Assembly: GCF_001956045.1 (NCBI RefSeq)
Contig: NZ_MRTH01000035.1
Location: 22,942 to 86,941 of the forward strand
DNA length: 64,000 bases
Direction of reading: 5' to 3'
From: Paenibacillus sp. FSL H7-0331
Lineage (GTDB): Bacteria; Bacillota; Bacilli; Paenibacillales; NBRC-103111
Every line of letters begins with the position of its first letter. Position 1 is the stretch's first letter. The position numbers and the translations under genes are program-made. This document shows positions 1 through 8,502 of the stretch, one piece after another. Below the pieces are notes generated by a model, which was not told the origin of the DNA, searched no databases, and worked only from the letters and a program-made list of their open reading frames with translations.

Positions 1-5
1 CCTAT

Positions 6-1028
6 TTGCTGTTAACGAGTCTGGTCAGTATTGCTGCCATCTTGATCAGCTTGTTTGTCAGCTACAGGAAGATGTTCTTGACGCTGGATGAGTTGATATG
101 GCTTACTCTTGTAACTGTTGGCGCAGGAATCCTTTCCTTGATTGTACATCTGATCATGACGCGACCAATTGAGAGGGCCATTGATATGATCAGCAAGGAA
201 TCTCAGCAGATCGCGCAGGGAGATTTTCGTGGGGAGCTGCCGCTGATTGGACCTGTGGAGTTTCAGGCGATGGCCGTTCATTTTAATGAAATGAGCCGTC
301 AATTGAATGAAAGCTTCCAGCAGCTGCGGTCCTCGGAGGCTTCGCGGCGAGAGCTTGTGGCCAACGTGTCCCATGATTTGCGTACGCCGCTGGCTTCGAT
401 TCAATCGTTTGTTGAGGCTCTGCAGGATGATTTAATAGAGGACCCTGATACGTATAAACGTTATCTGAGTACGATTCGTCTGGAAACCCAACGTCTGAGT
501 GGTTTAATCAATGATTTATTTGATCTGTCGCGCAGGGAGGCAGGTGCGGAAAGCTTTGAGCCTGAGGCGTATCATCTGGATAATCTGATTGTCGAAACCT
601 TGCAAAGCCATCTGCTGCAAATTGAGGATAAAGGAATCGAAGTGGAAGGACACATTCCTGAGGGGCTGCCGCCCGTTTCGATTATGCCCAATGAAATTAA
701 ACGGGTCGTTTCCAATTTGCTCCACAATGCGCTGCGTCATTCTCCTGAAGGGGGAAAGATTCGAATTTACGCGCAAATGCCGAAGGATGGGTTCGTATTG
801 GTTACAGTGGAGGATCAAGGTGAGGGCATTGCCGAAGAGGAGCAGGTTCGGCTGTTTGAGCGCTTTTATCGGACGGATCATTCACGCAGCCGGGCGAGCG
901 GAGGCTCCGGGCTTGGTCTGGCGATTACCAAATCGATCGTGGAAATTCACGGCGGCCAGGTTGGAGTAAGCAGTCAGCTTGGGAAAGGCAGTCAATTCTG
1001 GTTTACGGTACCTGTGGTCCAACGATAA
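6..1028 (+). CDS. Sensor histidine kinase, 5' end possibly outside the window
   Basis: This is a membrane sensor kinase that would phosphorylate a response regulator not present in this window. The visible 340 residues show a hydrophobic segment at about 1-20, a very short outer loop, a second membrane segment at about 30-51, a HAMP-like linker, the phosphoacceptor motif VSHDLRTPL with His at about 123, and an ATPase domain with DQGEGI and GSGLGL glycine boxes near the C-terminus. The frame is open to the left edge (the TTG at 6 is preceded by TAT), so the true start may lie upstream. The small loop between the membrane segments suggests sensing within or close to the membrane, which is inference. 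The partner regulator gene is expected just upstream of the window. Confidence 0.9.
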   Translation: MLLTSLVSIAAILISLFVSYRKMFLTLDELIWLTLVTVGAGILSLIVHLIMTRPIERAIDMISKESQQIAQGDFRGELPLIGPVEFQAMAVHFNEMSRQLNESFQQLRSSEASRRELVANVSHDLRTPLASIQSFVEALQDDLIEDPDTYKRYLSTIRLETQRLSGLINDLFDLSRREAGAESFEPEAYHLDNLIVETLQSHLLQIEDKGIEVEGHIPEGLPPVSIMPNEIKRVVSNLLHNALRHSPEGGKIRIYAQMPKDGFVLVTVEDQGEGIAEEEQVRLFERFYRTDHSRSRASGGSGLGLAITKSIVEIHGGQVGVSSQLGKGSQFWFTVPVVQR

Positions 1029-1172
1029 GTAGATTGGTTTTGTGAGCATATATTTTCGTAATTTAGAAGATTGCATACAACCAAGAGCCCTGCTCTTTAC
1101 GTATTCCTAAGTAAAGACGACGAATCAGAAGGTTGCCAAATGAATGGATGTAAACAGGAAGGCGGTGCGGAA

Positions 1173-2510
1173 ATGGATAGATGGAGAGATTGGCTAAAGG
1201 AATCTTACGGCAAAAAATTATCAAGGCTGCACGCATGGAACGCTTGGGTCGTACTTTTGCTGGCTGTTACGGGTGTGGTGCTCTATGTCCCGACGATTCG
1301 TGGTGATTTGGGCGCACTTCGTGTAGTTCTGAAGCAGGCTCATATCGTGCTCGGTATCGCGTCCATTGTTCTCATTGCCTTGTACCTGCCGTTGATTCCC
1401 AAGCATTGGAAGCAGCTCAAAACGAGATTAAAGCAGCGGTGGAATTTAGCGGTTGTGCTGTTTTTACTCATAGGTTGGGGGGTTACAGGACTTATTCTGT
1501 GGCAGTTCCACAACCTGCCTCCAGTGTGGAGTAATGTTTCGCTGGTGCTGCATGACTTGTTCACATGGGTCGGAATCCCATACGCCTTGTATCATTCTAT
1601 TTCACGGAGCCGTTGGCTCAAAACGATGCGGTCTGAGGAACAGAAGGCAGCCAGACAATTGCTGAAGGATAAACGGGAAACGGTGGGTGTGGCGGCAGCA
1701 GAAACGGGATCTGGTTCTGGTGAGATTGTGGCAGCAAGTGCTATGAGTCCACAAAAATTTGTGGAATTTTTGAAAAATGCACCGATCTCGCGGGCGACTT
1801 TTTTGCGTACCGTTATTGGGTTCCTGCTAGTATTCGGTGTAGGTCCTTATTTTTACCGTTGGATGAAGAGTATTTCGGATACCGGGGGCGCTGAACTGGA
1901 CCAGATTTACGCGGCCGATGCCAATCAAATGCAGCCAAAGCCTATTGCACTTGCCGAATCAAGTCCTCCTATCGGAGGAGGTCTGAAAGGCGAGTTTCGA
2001 GTATATACGGTTACGGATATCCCGGCCTTTTCGAGCGATAGCTGGCAGTTTTCGATATCGGGTCTGGTGGATAAACCAATAACCTGGAACTGGGAACAGT
2101 TTATGCAGCTCAAGCGCAAGGTACAGGTGAGTGATTTTCATTGTGTGACCGGCTGGTCGGTGTATAAAGTAACCTGGGAAGGGATTCCGCTGTCGGAGCT
2201 GCTTCAGATGGCTGGAGTGAAGGGCGCAGCACGTTTTGCCAAAATGTATTCGGGCGACAAGGTATATACGGATTGTTTGTCATTGGAGCAGGTTAAAATG
2301 GAAGATGTCATGGTTGCGGTGTTAATGGACGGTAAACCGATTCCGAATCAATTGGGAGGTCCTGTCCGGCTGATCGTCCCGAAAATGTATGCTTACAAAT
2401 CGGTCAAATGGCTGCAGGCTGTCGAATTGATCGAAGAAGAGCATATCGGTTATTGGGAGGTTCGCGGCTACGATAATGATGCTTGGGTACCAGGGAGCAA
2501 GCTGTCTTAG
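1173..2510 (+). CDS. Membrane-bound molybdopterin oxidoreductase (sulfite oxidase-like)
   Basis: The protein joins an N-terminal membrane part of about four helices to a C-terminal sulfite-oxidase-type molybdopterin domain. The membrane part carries spaced histidines (LHAWNAW, KQAHIVLG, VLHDLF, ALYHSIS), which could ligate b-type heme as in cytochrome b561-like modules. The catalytic domain has the motif DFHCVTGWS, whose Cys is the usual molybdenum ligand, followed by TWEGIPL. An upstream TTG at 1071 keeps the frame open, but ATG 1173 is preceded by AGGAAGGCGG at a good distance and was chosen; it gives 445 residues. The substrate cannot be read from sequence. The following genes make and handle molybdopterin, so this enzyme is the likely local client of that pathway. 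Confidence 0.88.
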   Translation: MDRWRDWLKESYGKKLSRLHAWNAWVVLLLAVTGVVLYVPTIRGDLGALRVVLKQAHIVLGIASIVLIALYLPLIPKHWKQLKTRLKQRWNLAVVLFLLIGWGVTGLILWQFHNLPPVWSNVSLVLHDLFTWVGIPYALYHSISRSRWLKTMRSEEQKAARQLLKDKRETVGVAAAETGSGSGEIVAASAMSPQKFVEFLKNAPISRATFLRTVIGFLLVFGVGPYFYRWMKSISDTGGAELDQIYAADANQMQPKPIALAESSPPIGGGLKGEFRVYTVTDIPAFSSDSWQFSISGLVDKPITWNWEQFMQLKRKVQVSDFHCVTGWSVYKVTWEGIPLSELLQMAGVKGAARFAKMYSGDKVYTDCLSLEQVKMEDVMVAVLMDGKPIPNQLGGPVRLIVPKMYAYKSVKWLQAVELIEEEHIGYWEVRGYDNDAWVPGSKLS

Positions 2511-2663
2511 ACAGTTCGGCTCCTTTTGCCGTATGAGTTGCGATGTGGGATAGACGTTGTATCTAACCATTTCGGTAATTTCGTATAGCCTCCTCTGACT
2601 TTTTATTTTATAGTAGAAGGAAAAGAACTCGCGCAGGACAGCTGACAGGCGAGCGGGAGGCTT

Positions 2664-3311
2664 ATGGACATGAAGCTGGTTTCATTAAATATCAGTATGC
2701 CGGTTACGGTCGATTATCAGGGAAAGCCTGTACAAACCGGAATTTTCAAAAATCCCGTAGATCAGGAGCTGCTGCTCTCCACGACCCAGCTGGAGGGAGA
2801 TGGGCAGGCAGATCTGGTGAACCACGGTGGGGCCGATAAAGCGGTCTGCGTATATTGCGCCGAGCATTATATTTATTGGCAGGAAAAGCTACAACGGAAG
2901 CTTCCATATGGAGCATTTGGAGAAAATTTTACAATCGAGGGATTGCTTGAATCTGATATCCATATCGGGGATACGTATGAAATTGGTACAGCTGTCGTCC
3001 AGCTTAGCCAGCCCCGGCAGCCGTGCTTTAAGCTTGCTGTTAAGCATGGAATCAAGGATCTCCCTTTGCAGGTTCAGGAAACAGGCTATACCGGTTATTA
3101 CTTTCGCGTCCTGCAAGAGGGACGTGTCTCAGCAGGGCGAACATTCCGTTTGGTTGAGAGACAGCCGCTTGCTATCACGGTTACTAATGCCAATCGTCTC
3201 AAATATGTCGATAAATCCGATACCACCGCTATTCGCCAATTACTATCTGTCGGTGCCCTGTCCGACAGCTGGCGAGCTTCTTTCGAAAAACGCTTAGAGA
3301 ACCCCGAATAG
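2664..3311 (+). CDS. MOSC domain protein (YiiM-like)
   Basis: This 215-residue protein belongs to the MOSC family, which binds sulfur-bearing or molybdenum-cofactor-related ligands and includes molybdenum-dependent reductases of N-hydroxylated compounds. Visible signatures are VNHGGADKAVCVY near residue 53, GAFGENFTIEG near 90 and RQPCFKLA near 115 with the conserved Cys. The C-terminal third (about residues 165-210, with ANRLKYV and LLSVGALSDSWR) matches the 3-alpha domain often attached to YiiM-type MOSC proteins. ATG 2664 follows a GGGAGG site. It sits between a molybdopterin enzyme and cofactor synthesis genes, which fits the family. The substrate is unknown. Confidence 0.88.
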   Translation: MDMKLVSLNISMPVTVDYQGKPVQTGIFKNPVDQELLLSTTQLEGDGQADLVNHGGADKAVCVYCAEHYIYWQEKLQRKLPYGAFGENFTIEGLLESDIHIGDTYEIGTAVVQLSQPRQPCFKLAVKHGIKDLPLQVQETGYTGYYFRVLQEGRVSAGRTFRLVERQPLAITVTNANRLKYVDKSDTTAIRQLLSVGALSDSWRASFEKRLENPE

Positions 3312-3344
3312 GGTTGGTTGATTAATGAATTTAATAATCGAAAC

Positions 3345-3449
3345 TAAGCGTGTCCCGTAAGGGACGAAAAGCGCCCCGAACACACACAGTCAATCAACAA
3401 ACGAGCCAACCGCACCAAAGTAAGCGTGTCCCATAAGGGACGAAAAGCG
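3345..3449 (+). repeat. Pair of 29-bp direct repeats, each with an internal hairpin
   Basis: Positions 3345-3373 and 3421-3449 are identical except for one base. Each unit contains GTCCC-(4 nt)-GGGAC, so each RNA copy could fold into a short hairpin. The units lie head to tail, 76 bp apart, in the gap between the MOSC gene and mobA. They resemble REP-type intergenic elements. Whether the unit recurs elsewhere in the genome cannot be seen here. Confidence 0.75.
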
Positions 3450-3489
3450 AGTATAAGAACTAAAAAGTATGCGCCCCCGGAGAGGGAGT

Positions 3490-3510
3490 CCAGAGGGCAA
3501 CGCCCTTTGG
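3490..3510 (+). repeat. GC-rich hairpin upstream of mobA
   Basis: The arms CCAGAGGGC (3490-3498) and GCCCTTTGG (3502-3510) pair with one wobble around the loop AAC. G-rich sequence follows (about 3524-3541) and includes GGGGAGGG, the likely ribosome site for the mobA TTG start at 3551. The block looks like a repeat element that supplies the translation signal of the next gene. Confidence 0.55.
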
Positions 3511-3550
3511 GTCCCCCCCTTCCAGGGAGGGTTGGGGAGGGTCATCGCAC

Positions 3551-4159
3551 TTGATCTCTGGAGTCATTTTAGCCGGTGGCAGCAACCGTCGGATGGGCGG
3601 CAGCATGAAAGCGCTCCTGCAGCTGGATGGCAAGCGATTCATCGAGCGGCAGCTGGAAGAGCTGAGCAAGCTGTGCAGTGAGATTATTATAGTAGCCAAT
3701 CAACCGGAACTATTCGAGCCGTATTTGTCCAATCAGCAAGTGAATGTACAGATCATAAGGGATCTGAACCCGGGAAAAGGTCCGCTTGCGGGTCTGCAGG
3801 CTGCAATGGCTAAGGCAAGGTATGATGAGTTATGGGTAGTTGCTTGTGATATGCCCTTTGCTTCGGCGGCGGCTGCTCAGCTGCTGCTGGAACTGAGACG
3901 TGACAGAAATCGGGCGGAGTGCGAGATTGCGCTGCCGCTGATTGCGGGCAGACTGCAGCCGCTGCACGCGATTTATCTTAGGTCCTGTAAGCCGATAATC
4001 GATCAGCTGCTGGATGAAGAGTGCTACCGGATGATGGCATTAATTGAGCTTGCGAGCAGTGCGGTTGGTGAAGAGTCCTTGTTCGTGCAGCAAGAGATCC
4101 CGTTGAATTTTATTGTCAATGTCAATGAACCCGCAGACTTGGAAAAACTGCAGCTATAA
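3551..4159 (+). CDS. mobA: Molybdenum cofactor guanylyltransferase MobA
   Basis: MobA attaches GMP to molybdopterin to form the guanine dinucleotide cofactor. The protein opens with the nucleotidyltransferase signature LAGGSNRRMG (residues 7-16). GKGPLAGL follows at about 75, and CDMPF near 98 is the usual metal-binding aspartate motif. The length of 202 residues is normal. The only start that keeps the N-terminal strand is TTG 3551, about 9 nt after GGGGAGGG. It precedes moaA and moeA and is probably co-expressed with them, although the 134 bp gap to moaA could hold a promoter. One oddity is that its substrates belong mainly to bis-MGD enzymes, whereas the sulfite-oxidase-like protein nearby would use the unmodified cofactor, so other client enzymes must exist. 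Confidence 0.92.
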   Translation: MISGVILAGGSNRRMGGSMKALLQLDGKRFIERQLEELSKLCSEIIIVANQPELFEPYLSNQQVNVQIIRDLNPGKGPLAGLQAAMAKARYDELWVVACDMPFASAAAAQLLLELRRDRNRAECEIALPLIAGRLQPLHAIYLRSCKPIIDQLLDEECYRMMALIELASSAVGEESLFVQQEIPLNFIVNVNEPADLEKLQL

Positions 4160-4293
4160 GCAAGATAGATTGCGGGAACTTATGCATGATTTACTTTTTG
4201 ATTGTAAAATGTGCGATAATAACGAGTAAGTATTCTTCTGAAATTAAACCCTTCCATATATATCAAGTCCATTCTACAATCTAAGGAAATGGG

Positions 4294-5307
4294 GTGAATG
4301 AATTGGCGGATATACTCCAGGATCGTTTTGGCCGTGTTCATGATTATTTGCGCATTTCCGTTACGGACCGCTGTAATCTGCGCTGTGTCTATTGTATGCC
4401 TGAGGAGGGCATGGAATTTGAGCCTGAGGACAAAATGCTCAGCTTTGATGAAATTTATGAGGTTGTGCGGGTTCTCGCTGGTCTTGGTGTGCGCAAGCTT
4501 AGAATTACGGGTGGAGAACCCATGGTCCGGAAAAATCTGGAGCAGCTAATCGCTCGCCTATCCGCGATTCCCGGAATTGAAGATATTGCTTTGACAACGA
4601 ATGGTATATATTTCGCACAAAGAGCGGATAAACTGCGTGCAGCAGGATTAACGCGTATTAATATTAGCCTGGATTCACTGCGTGCTGACCGATTCTCCTT
4701 AATTACAAGAGGAGGTGATATTCACCGCGTCTTGGCTAGTATTGAAGCCGCTTATCGTGTAGGTCTGTATCCGATCAAGCTGAATGTAGTCCTGATGAAG
4801 GGCTTGAATGATGATGAAATTGATGATTTCCTGATGATGACTATGACCCGTGATGTACAGGTGCGGTTTATTGAATATATGCCGATAGGACATGATGATT
4901 CGAATTGGAAAAGCAAGTATGTTCCTTTAACGACTGTGATGGATAGATGTGTGGAAAGAGGATGGACGGCTTTACCCTCTGGTGAAGTGTATGGCAACGG
5001 GCCTTCGCAAAATTATCGAATTGACGGTGCGCTCGGGTCGTTTGGTTTAATTCATCCGATCAGTGACCACTTTTGCGAAACGTGCAACCGACTGCGGTTG
5101 ACGGCGGATGGTAACATTAAGCCCTGTCTCTACTGGTCCGATGAGTTTAATGTACGCTCCCGCATCGGCGACGATCTGGCATTGGCAGAGCTGTTTCTGA
5201 AGGCGCTTGATGTGAAGCCGGAGAGTCACGAAATGGCAAAAGCTCTGTTAAGTGAACAGCAAAGCCATAGTCCTACTTTACGCAGAATGTCGCAGATCGG
5301 AGGGTAA
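4294..5307 (+). CDS. moaA: GTP 3',8-cyclase MoaA
   Basis: MoaA is the radical-SAM enzyme that starts molybdopterin synthesis by cyclising GTP. The N-terminal cluster motif CNLRCVYC has Cys at 27, 31 and 34. GGEP follows at about 77. The C-terminal cluster motif has Cys at about 261, 264 and 278 (CETCNRLRL and KPCL). The protein ends in MSQIGG, matching the Gly-Gly tail that is functionally important in this family. GTG 4294 is used, with AAGGA just upstream; TTG 4303 is an alternative. The gene runs directly into moeA with an 8-nt gap, so the two are an operon. No moaC, moaD or moaE is present here, so those must be elsewhere. Confidence 0.95.
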   Translation: MNELADILQDRFGRVHDYLRISVTDRCNLRCVYCMPEEGMEFEPEDKMLSFDEIYEVVRVLAGLGVRKLRITGGEPMVRKNLEQLIARLSAIPGIEDIALTTNGIYFAQRADKLRAAGLTRINISLDSLRADRFSLITRGGDIHRVLASIEAAYRVGLYPIKLNVVLMKGLNDDEIDDFLMMTMTRDVQVRFIEYMPIGHDDSNWKSKYVPLTTVMDRCVERGWTALPSGEVYGNGPSQNYRIDGALGSFGLIHPISDHFCETCNRLRLTADGNIKPCLYWSDEFNVRSRIGDDLALAELFLKALDVKPESHEMAKALLSEQQSHSPTLRRMSQIGG

Positions 5308-5315
5308 TTGACACG

Positions 5316-6566
5316 GTGACAGGATATCGATTTCAGCGTAAGCTGGTCCAGGTGGAGGATGCGCAGCAAGCGGTTCTCCATTACGTGCGTCTGCAGGAGA
5401 CGGAGGAAGTAGGGCTTGCCGAGAGTTTTGGACGGCGGTTAGCAGTTACGGTGACGGCCAACCATCCGGTTCCGCATTTTCGCCGATCCGGTGTAGATGG
5501 CTATGCGCTGCGCGCGGCGGATAGTATCGGGTCGACCCCGGGTCAGCCCGTTAAATTAGCTGTTACCGAAATGATCCCTTGCGGAACGATGCCGTCTCTT
5601 CCCGTAGGGAAAGGACAAGCTGCGCGAATCATGACAGGTGCTGTCGTTCCTGAAGGTGCGGATGCGGTCATTATGATAGAAATGACGGACACGCTTGCTG
5701 ATCAAGAGGTATGTATTCATAAGCAAATGGCCGAAGGTGATAATATAACACCGATTGGACAAGAAGTAGTGCCAGGTGAGGTACTACTACAGCCGGGCAG
5801 AATCATTCGTTCGGGTGAGGCGGCAGTGCTGGCTACTTTTGGGTTTGATCGGGTACGTGTGTTTCGGAAGCCGCGTGTGGCGATATTTTCTACAGGCTCG
5901 GAGCTGCTGGAGGTGGGGCTGCCTCTGGAGCCGGGGAAAATTCGCAACAGCAACAGCTATATGCTGGCTGCCCAGGTGACGGAGACTGGCGGGGAGCCCG
6001 TCATAATGAGTGTTTTACCAGATGAGCCGGCAGAGGTGGAAAGGGCGCTGCTGGAGGCATTGGAGGATGTGGATCTGATCATCACGACAGGTGGCGTATC
6101 CGTAGGAGATAAGGATGTCCTGGTAGATGTATTCGAGCGTTGGGATGGTCAGCTGCTCTTTAACAAAATAGCCATGCGTCCGGGGAGTCCGACCTCAGTC
6201 GGATTTTGGAGAGGTAAGTTGCTGTTCGCTTTATCGGGAAATCCCGGCGCCAGCTTTGTAGGCTTTGAATTGTTCGTCCGCCCTTACATAAAAGGAATTC
6301 TTGGGTGCTCAGAACGGACGCATGCAGAGACAAAAGGATACTTGCAAGACGACTACGCCAAAGGCTCCGCCTATCCACGATATGTACGAGGTACGATGAA
6401 GCTGCAGGAAGGTCGGGTATGTGTCGAGCCTGCCGGTAAGGATAAATCGAGTATTATGAGATCAATCAAGGACGCCGACTGTCTGATTCATATACCTGCA
6501 GGCGGGCGTGGAGCCGAACGGGAAGAGCTGGTTAGGGTGCTTTTACTTAACGAAACCCATATATAA
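5316..6566 (+). CDS. moeA: Molybdopterin molybdotransferase MoeA
   Basis: MoeA inserts molybdate into adenylylated molybdopterin. The 416-residue length is typical. Visible motifs are the N-terminal RRSGVDGYA near residue 50, FSTGSELLEVG near 192, TTGGVSVGDKD near 256 and ALSGNPGASFVGFELFVRP near 307. GTG 5316 follows the site GGAGGG that overlaps the end of moaA, so translation is probably coupled. It is the last gene of the block and is followed by a strong hairpin at 6635-6675. Confidence 0.95.
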   Translation: MTGYRFQRKLVQVEDAQQAVLHYVRLQETEEVGLAESFGRRLAVTVTANHPVPHFRRSGVDGYALRAADSIGSTPGQPVKLAVTEMIPCGTMPSLPVGKGQAARIMTGAVVPEGADAVIMIEMTDTLADQEVCIHKQMAEGDNITPIGQEVVPGEVLLQPGRIIRSGEAAVLATFGFDRVRVFRKPRVAIFSTGSELLEVGLPLEPGKIRNSNSYMLAAQVTETGGEPVIMSVLPDEPAEVERALLEALEDVDLIITTGGVSVGDKDVLVDVFERWDGQLLFNKIAMRPGSPTSVGFWRGKLLFALSGNPGASFVGFELFVRPYIKGILGCSERTHAETKGYLQDDYAKGSAYPRYVRGTMKLQEGRVCVEPAGKDKSSIMRSIKDADCLIHIPAGGRGAEREELVRVLLLNETHI

Positions 6567-6634
6567 GTAAGAGTTTGGTGAAATATAATGTGAATATATT
6601 CCAAATGAAATCATTTGTGTTATTGAATACAGTC

Positions 6635-6684
6635 AAACCCCCATGCAGAGCGAAACCGCTGTGCATGGGGGTTTTGGTGTTGTT
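6635..6684 (+). terminator. Rho-independent terminator after moeA
   Basis: A 13-bp perfect stem (AAACCCCCATGCA at 6635-6647 with its complement at 6662-6674) encloses an inner AGCG/CGCT stem and is followed by T-rich sequence. It ends the moaA-moeA transcript. Confidence 0.85.
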
Positions 6685-6764
6685 TTATTCGTATTCTACT
6701 AATGGAAACGACTATTTGAGTGCAATATTATCGGACAATTGAATCGGTTGTCCGTTATTACGGC

Positions 6765-6854
6765 TTACAAAAAAGTACGGGAAATAATTACAAGAAGGAT
6801 AAACAATACAAGAATCACACCTGTACTGGTGTGTAATCCGCCAATAGCGCTCAT
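6765..6854 (-). CDS. YjcZ-like tiny membrane protein, 29 residues
   Basis: This is a very short gene starting at ATG 6854, with AAAGGGGGA about 7 nt before it. The product begins MSAIGGLHTS, has one hydrophobic segment (GVILVLFILLVIIS) and ends RTFL. The small glycine-containing head plus a VLFILLVII helix is the pattern of the YjcZ/tiny-TM family of sporulation-associated peptides in Bacilli. Family placement rests on that pattern only. It stands alone on the minus strand, between the moeA terminator and the end of the MFS gene. Confidence 0.75.
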   Translation of the reverse strand: MSAIGGLHTSTGVILVLFILLVIISRTFL

Positions 6855-6968
6855 TCGAAATCCCCCTTTCAGCAGGCATACTCCATCATATGCCAGAGGG
6901 ATGTGAGCTGATTGGACAGGGGCCGCAAGGGTGGATGTAGAGCTGCCATTGAATCGCGGGAGTGTGGC

Positions 6969-8129
6969 TCATGGGCTTGCTGGTTTCTGCTCTTCAAAGT
7001 CTTCCTCCTTTGTCTGCTTGGTCAAAAAAGCACCGCCGATCAGAAAAGCGCCGCTGACGTAAAAGACGGAAACGACACCTGCCCATGTACCCAGCAGCCC
7101 GAACATCATGGGTGCCACCAGCTGCGACAGGCGATTAATGGCAAGCCGTAGACCAAGCACCTCTCCGGTTCGATCCTTTGGCGAAGCATTGTAGGTGGTC
7201 GTCATGGATAGAGGCTGCCCACATCCGAGTCCGGCCCCCATAAAGGCGCTGAGCACCCCAAACAAGATTGCATTACTGGATAAGGGTACTAACAGGAAGG
7301 ACAATCCTGCGACCAATATAGAGCCGAGCAGCACACGACCTCGCCCGAACTTGCCGCTCAATCTGGTTAACGAGAAGCGGACGATAACCATGCTTAATCC
7401 TTGTATCGTAATAATCCAGCCAATATCTGTGGCTGACAAGCCCATTTGACTGGCGAACAGTGGAAAGTAGGCGACAAATATATCTCTTGAATACAGCACG
7501 AGAGCACTGGAAGCGAGCGCCTTACGCAGTAGGGGAATTTTGAGTAATTGAAACGAGGAGCCTGTTTTCTCTGTACCGGCTTTTTTCTTGCGTTCTACAT
7601 GAGGAATCAGGAAAGATAAGCAAATAGGTAAGACCCCGATGCAGGCCGCAACGAAGTAAGCGAAAGGATAGGATATCAGTTCGGCCAAATATCCGCCCAG
7701 AACAGGGCCGATCAAGCCCCCTGAGGCGATAGCCGTGCTGTATAAGCCGAATTGATGGTCGCGGTTTTCTTTGGTGGATATGTTTCCGATTACATTTTGC
7801 AGAGAAATAACGCCAAAAATTTGAGATACTCCGATAATCGCCTGAGATACATAAAGCGACCATAGGTGAGGAAACAGGAAAGGTAAAGCGACACCGACGG
7901 TCAGGCCGATCATGCCAAATATGACGGGCAGACGATCTCCGATGAAGTCCGTTATTTTTCCGATATGAATCGCCAATACGAATGGAAAAAAAGCGAATGC
8001 CGCTGTCAGCATGCCGATCTCCCAGGTGCTGGCTCCTAACTGCAAGGCGTACAGGGACATGATAGGCCGGGTACTGAACAGCATGATTTGAAAGCTGAGT
8101 GCGATAAGGATGACGATCCGAAGGGACAT
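6969..8129 (-). CDS. MFS transporter, probable drug exporter
   Basis: This 386-residue protein has about twelve hydrophobic segments, as in the major facilitator superfamily. A motif-A-like loop, GKITDFIGDRLP, lies between helices 2 and 3, and GGLIGPVLGGYLAE near residue 140 resembles the antiporter motif C seen in drug/proton exporters. The substrate cannot be read. ATG 8129 has AAGGCAGG upstream. The gene is preceded by an unusually long leader of about 290 nt that starts at a good promoter and contains two stem-loops, which suggests expression control within the leader. Confidence 0.88.
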   Translation of the reverse strand: MSLRIVILIALSFQIMLFSTRPIMSLYALQLGASTWEIGMLTAAFAFFPFVLAIHIGKITDFIGDRLPVIFGMIGLTVGVALPFLFPHLWSLYVSQAIIGVSQIFGVISLQNVIGNISTKENRDHQFGLYSTAIASGGLIGPVLGGYLAELISYPFAYFVAACIGVLPICLSFLIPHVERKKKAGTEKTGSSFQLLKIPLLRKALASSALVLYSRDIFVAYFPLFASQMGLSATDIGWIITIQGLSMVIVRFSLTRLSGKFGRGRVLLGSILVAGLSFLLVPLSSNAILFGVLSAFMGAGLGCGQPLSMTTTYNASPKDRTGEVLGLRLAINRLSQLVAPMMFGLLGTWAGVVSVFYVSGAFLIGGAFLTKQTKEEDFEEQKPASP

Positions 8130-8200
8130 GATTAAATACCTGCCTTCATTTGGATTAATAAGGGATGAGGTAAATGATAGAAACGTTAGTGATTATAAGC

Positions 8201-8249
8201 GACACTAAAGACTTCGCAATCCCAAGGGGACGGCGAAGCCTTTAGTGTC
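8201..8249 (-). promoter_or_regulatory. Long stem-loop in the MFS leader
   Basis: A 17-bp stem (8201-8217 with 8233-8249, one G-T wobble) closes a 15-nt loop. It lies about 70 nt before the MFS start codon and inside the transcript predicted from the promoter at 8418-8447. No T-run follows on the minus strand, so it is not a standard terminator. It may be a regulatory element or mRNA stabiliser. Confidence 0.6.
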
Positions 8250-8329
8250 ATGCATGGGGATAGAAATGACCTTCCAAGCTCATCATTACATAGATTCAGT
8301 TGTAGACATGTAGACAGAAACGGCAAACA

Positions 8330-8353
8330 GCCTCCTATATTGATTTTGGAGGC
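8330..8353 (-). promoter_or_regulatory. Small hairpin sequestering an SD-like sequence
   Basis: The perfect 6-bp arms GCCTCC and GGAGGC are separated by 12 nt. On the minus strand the second arm reads AGGAGGC and would be a good ribosome site for a leader peptide starting at TTG a few bases further on. The pairing would hide it. Confidence 0.4.
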
Positions 8354-8417
8354 AGTAAATGTTAGAATAAGAAATAGTCTGAAATTAACGTAATCCGAAC
8401 ATGAATATCTTTATCCA

Positions 8418-8447
8418 AGTATAACATTAATACGAATGCATTGTCAA
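8418..8447 (-). promoter_or_regulatory. Sigma-A-type promoter for the MFS gene
   Basis: On the minus strand TTGACA (8447-8442) is followed after 18 nt by TATACT (8423-8418). This gives a 5' leader of about 280 nt before the MFS start. Confidence 0.65.
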
Positions 8448-8502
8448 TGATATTCCTGAATAACCTTACCTAACTCACTATTTTTGAAAGAGGGCGGCTT
8501 GA

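Larger units (their letters stand above)
8130..8502. other. Divergent intergenic region with structured leader of the MFS gene
   Basis: This 373-bp gap separates the MFS gene (minus strand) from helD (plus strand). On the minus strand it holds a promoter (8418-8447), a hairpin with GCCTCC/GGAGGC arms (8330-8353) and a 17-bp stem-loop (8201-8249). One leader reading frame on the minus strand, starting at TTG a few bases after the GGAGGC arm, could encode a peptide of under 50 residues, but nothing else supports it. I saw no clear promoter for helD. Confidence 0.6.

Noticed and set aside
3345..3449. Possible CRISPR-like array
   Set aside because: Only two units, each self-complementary, without further repeats or cas genes.
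3469..3681. 70-codon frame overlapping the start of mobA
   Set aside because: It crosses the GC-rich hairpin and is out of frame with mobA, which has clear motifs.
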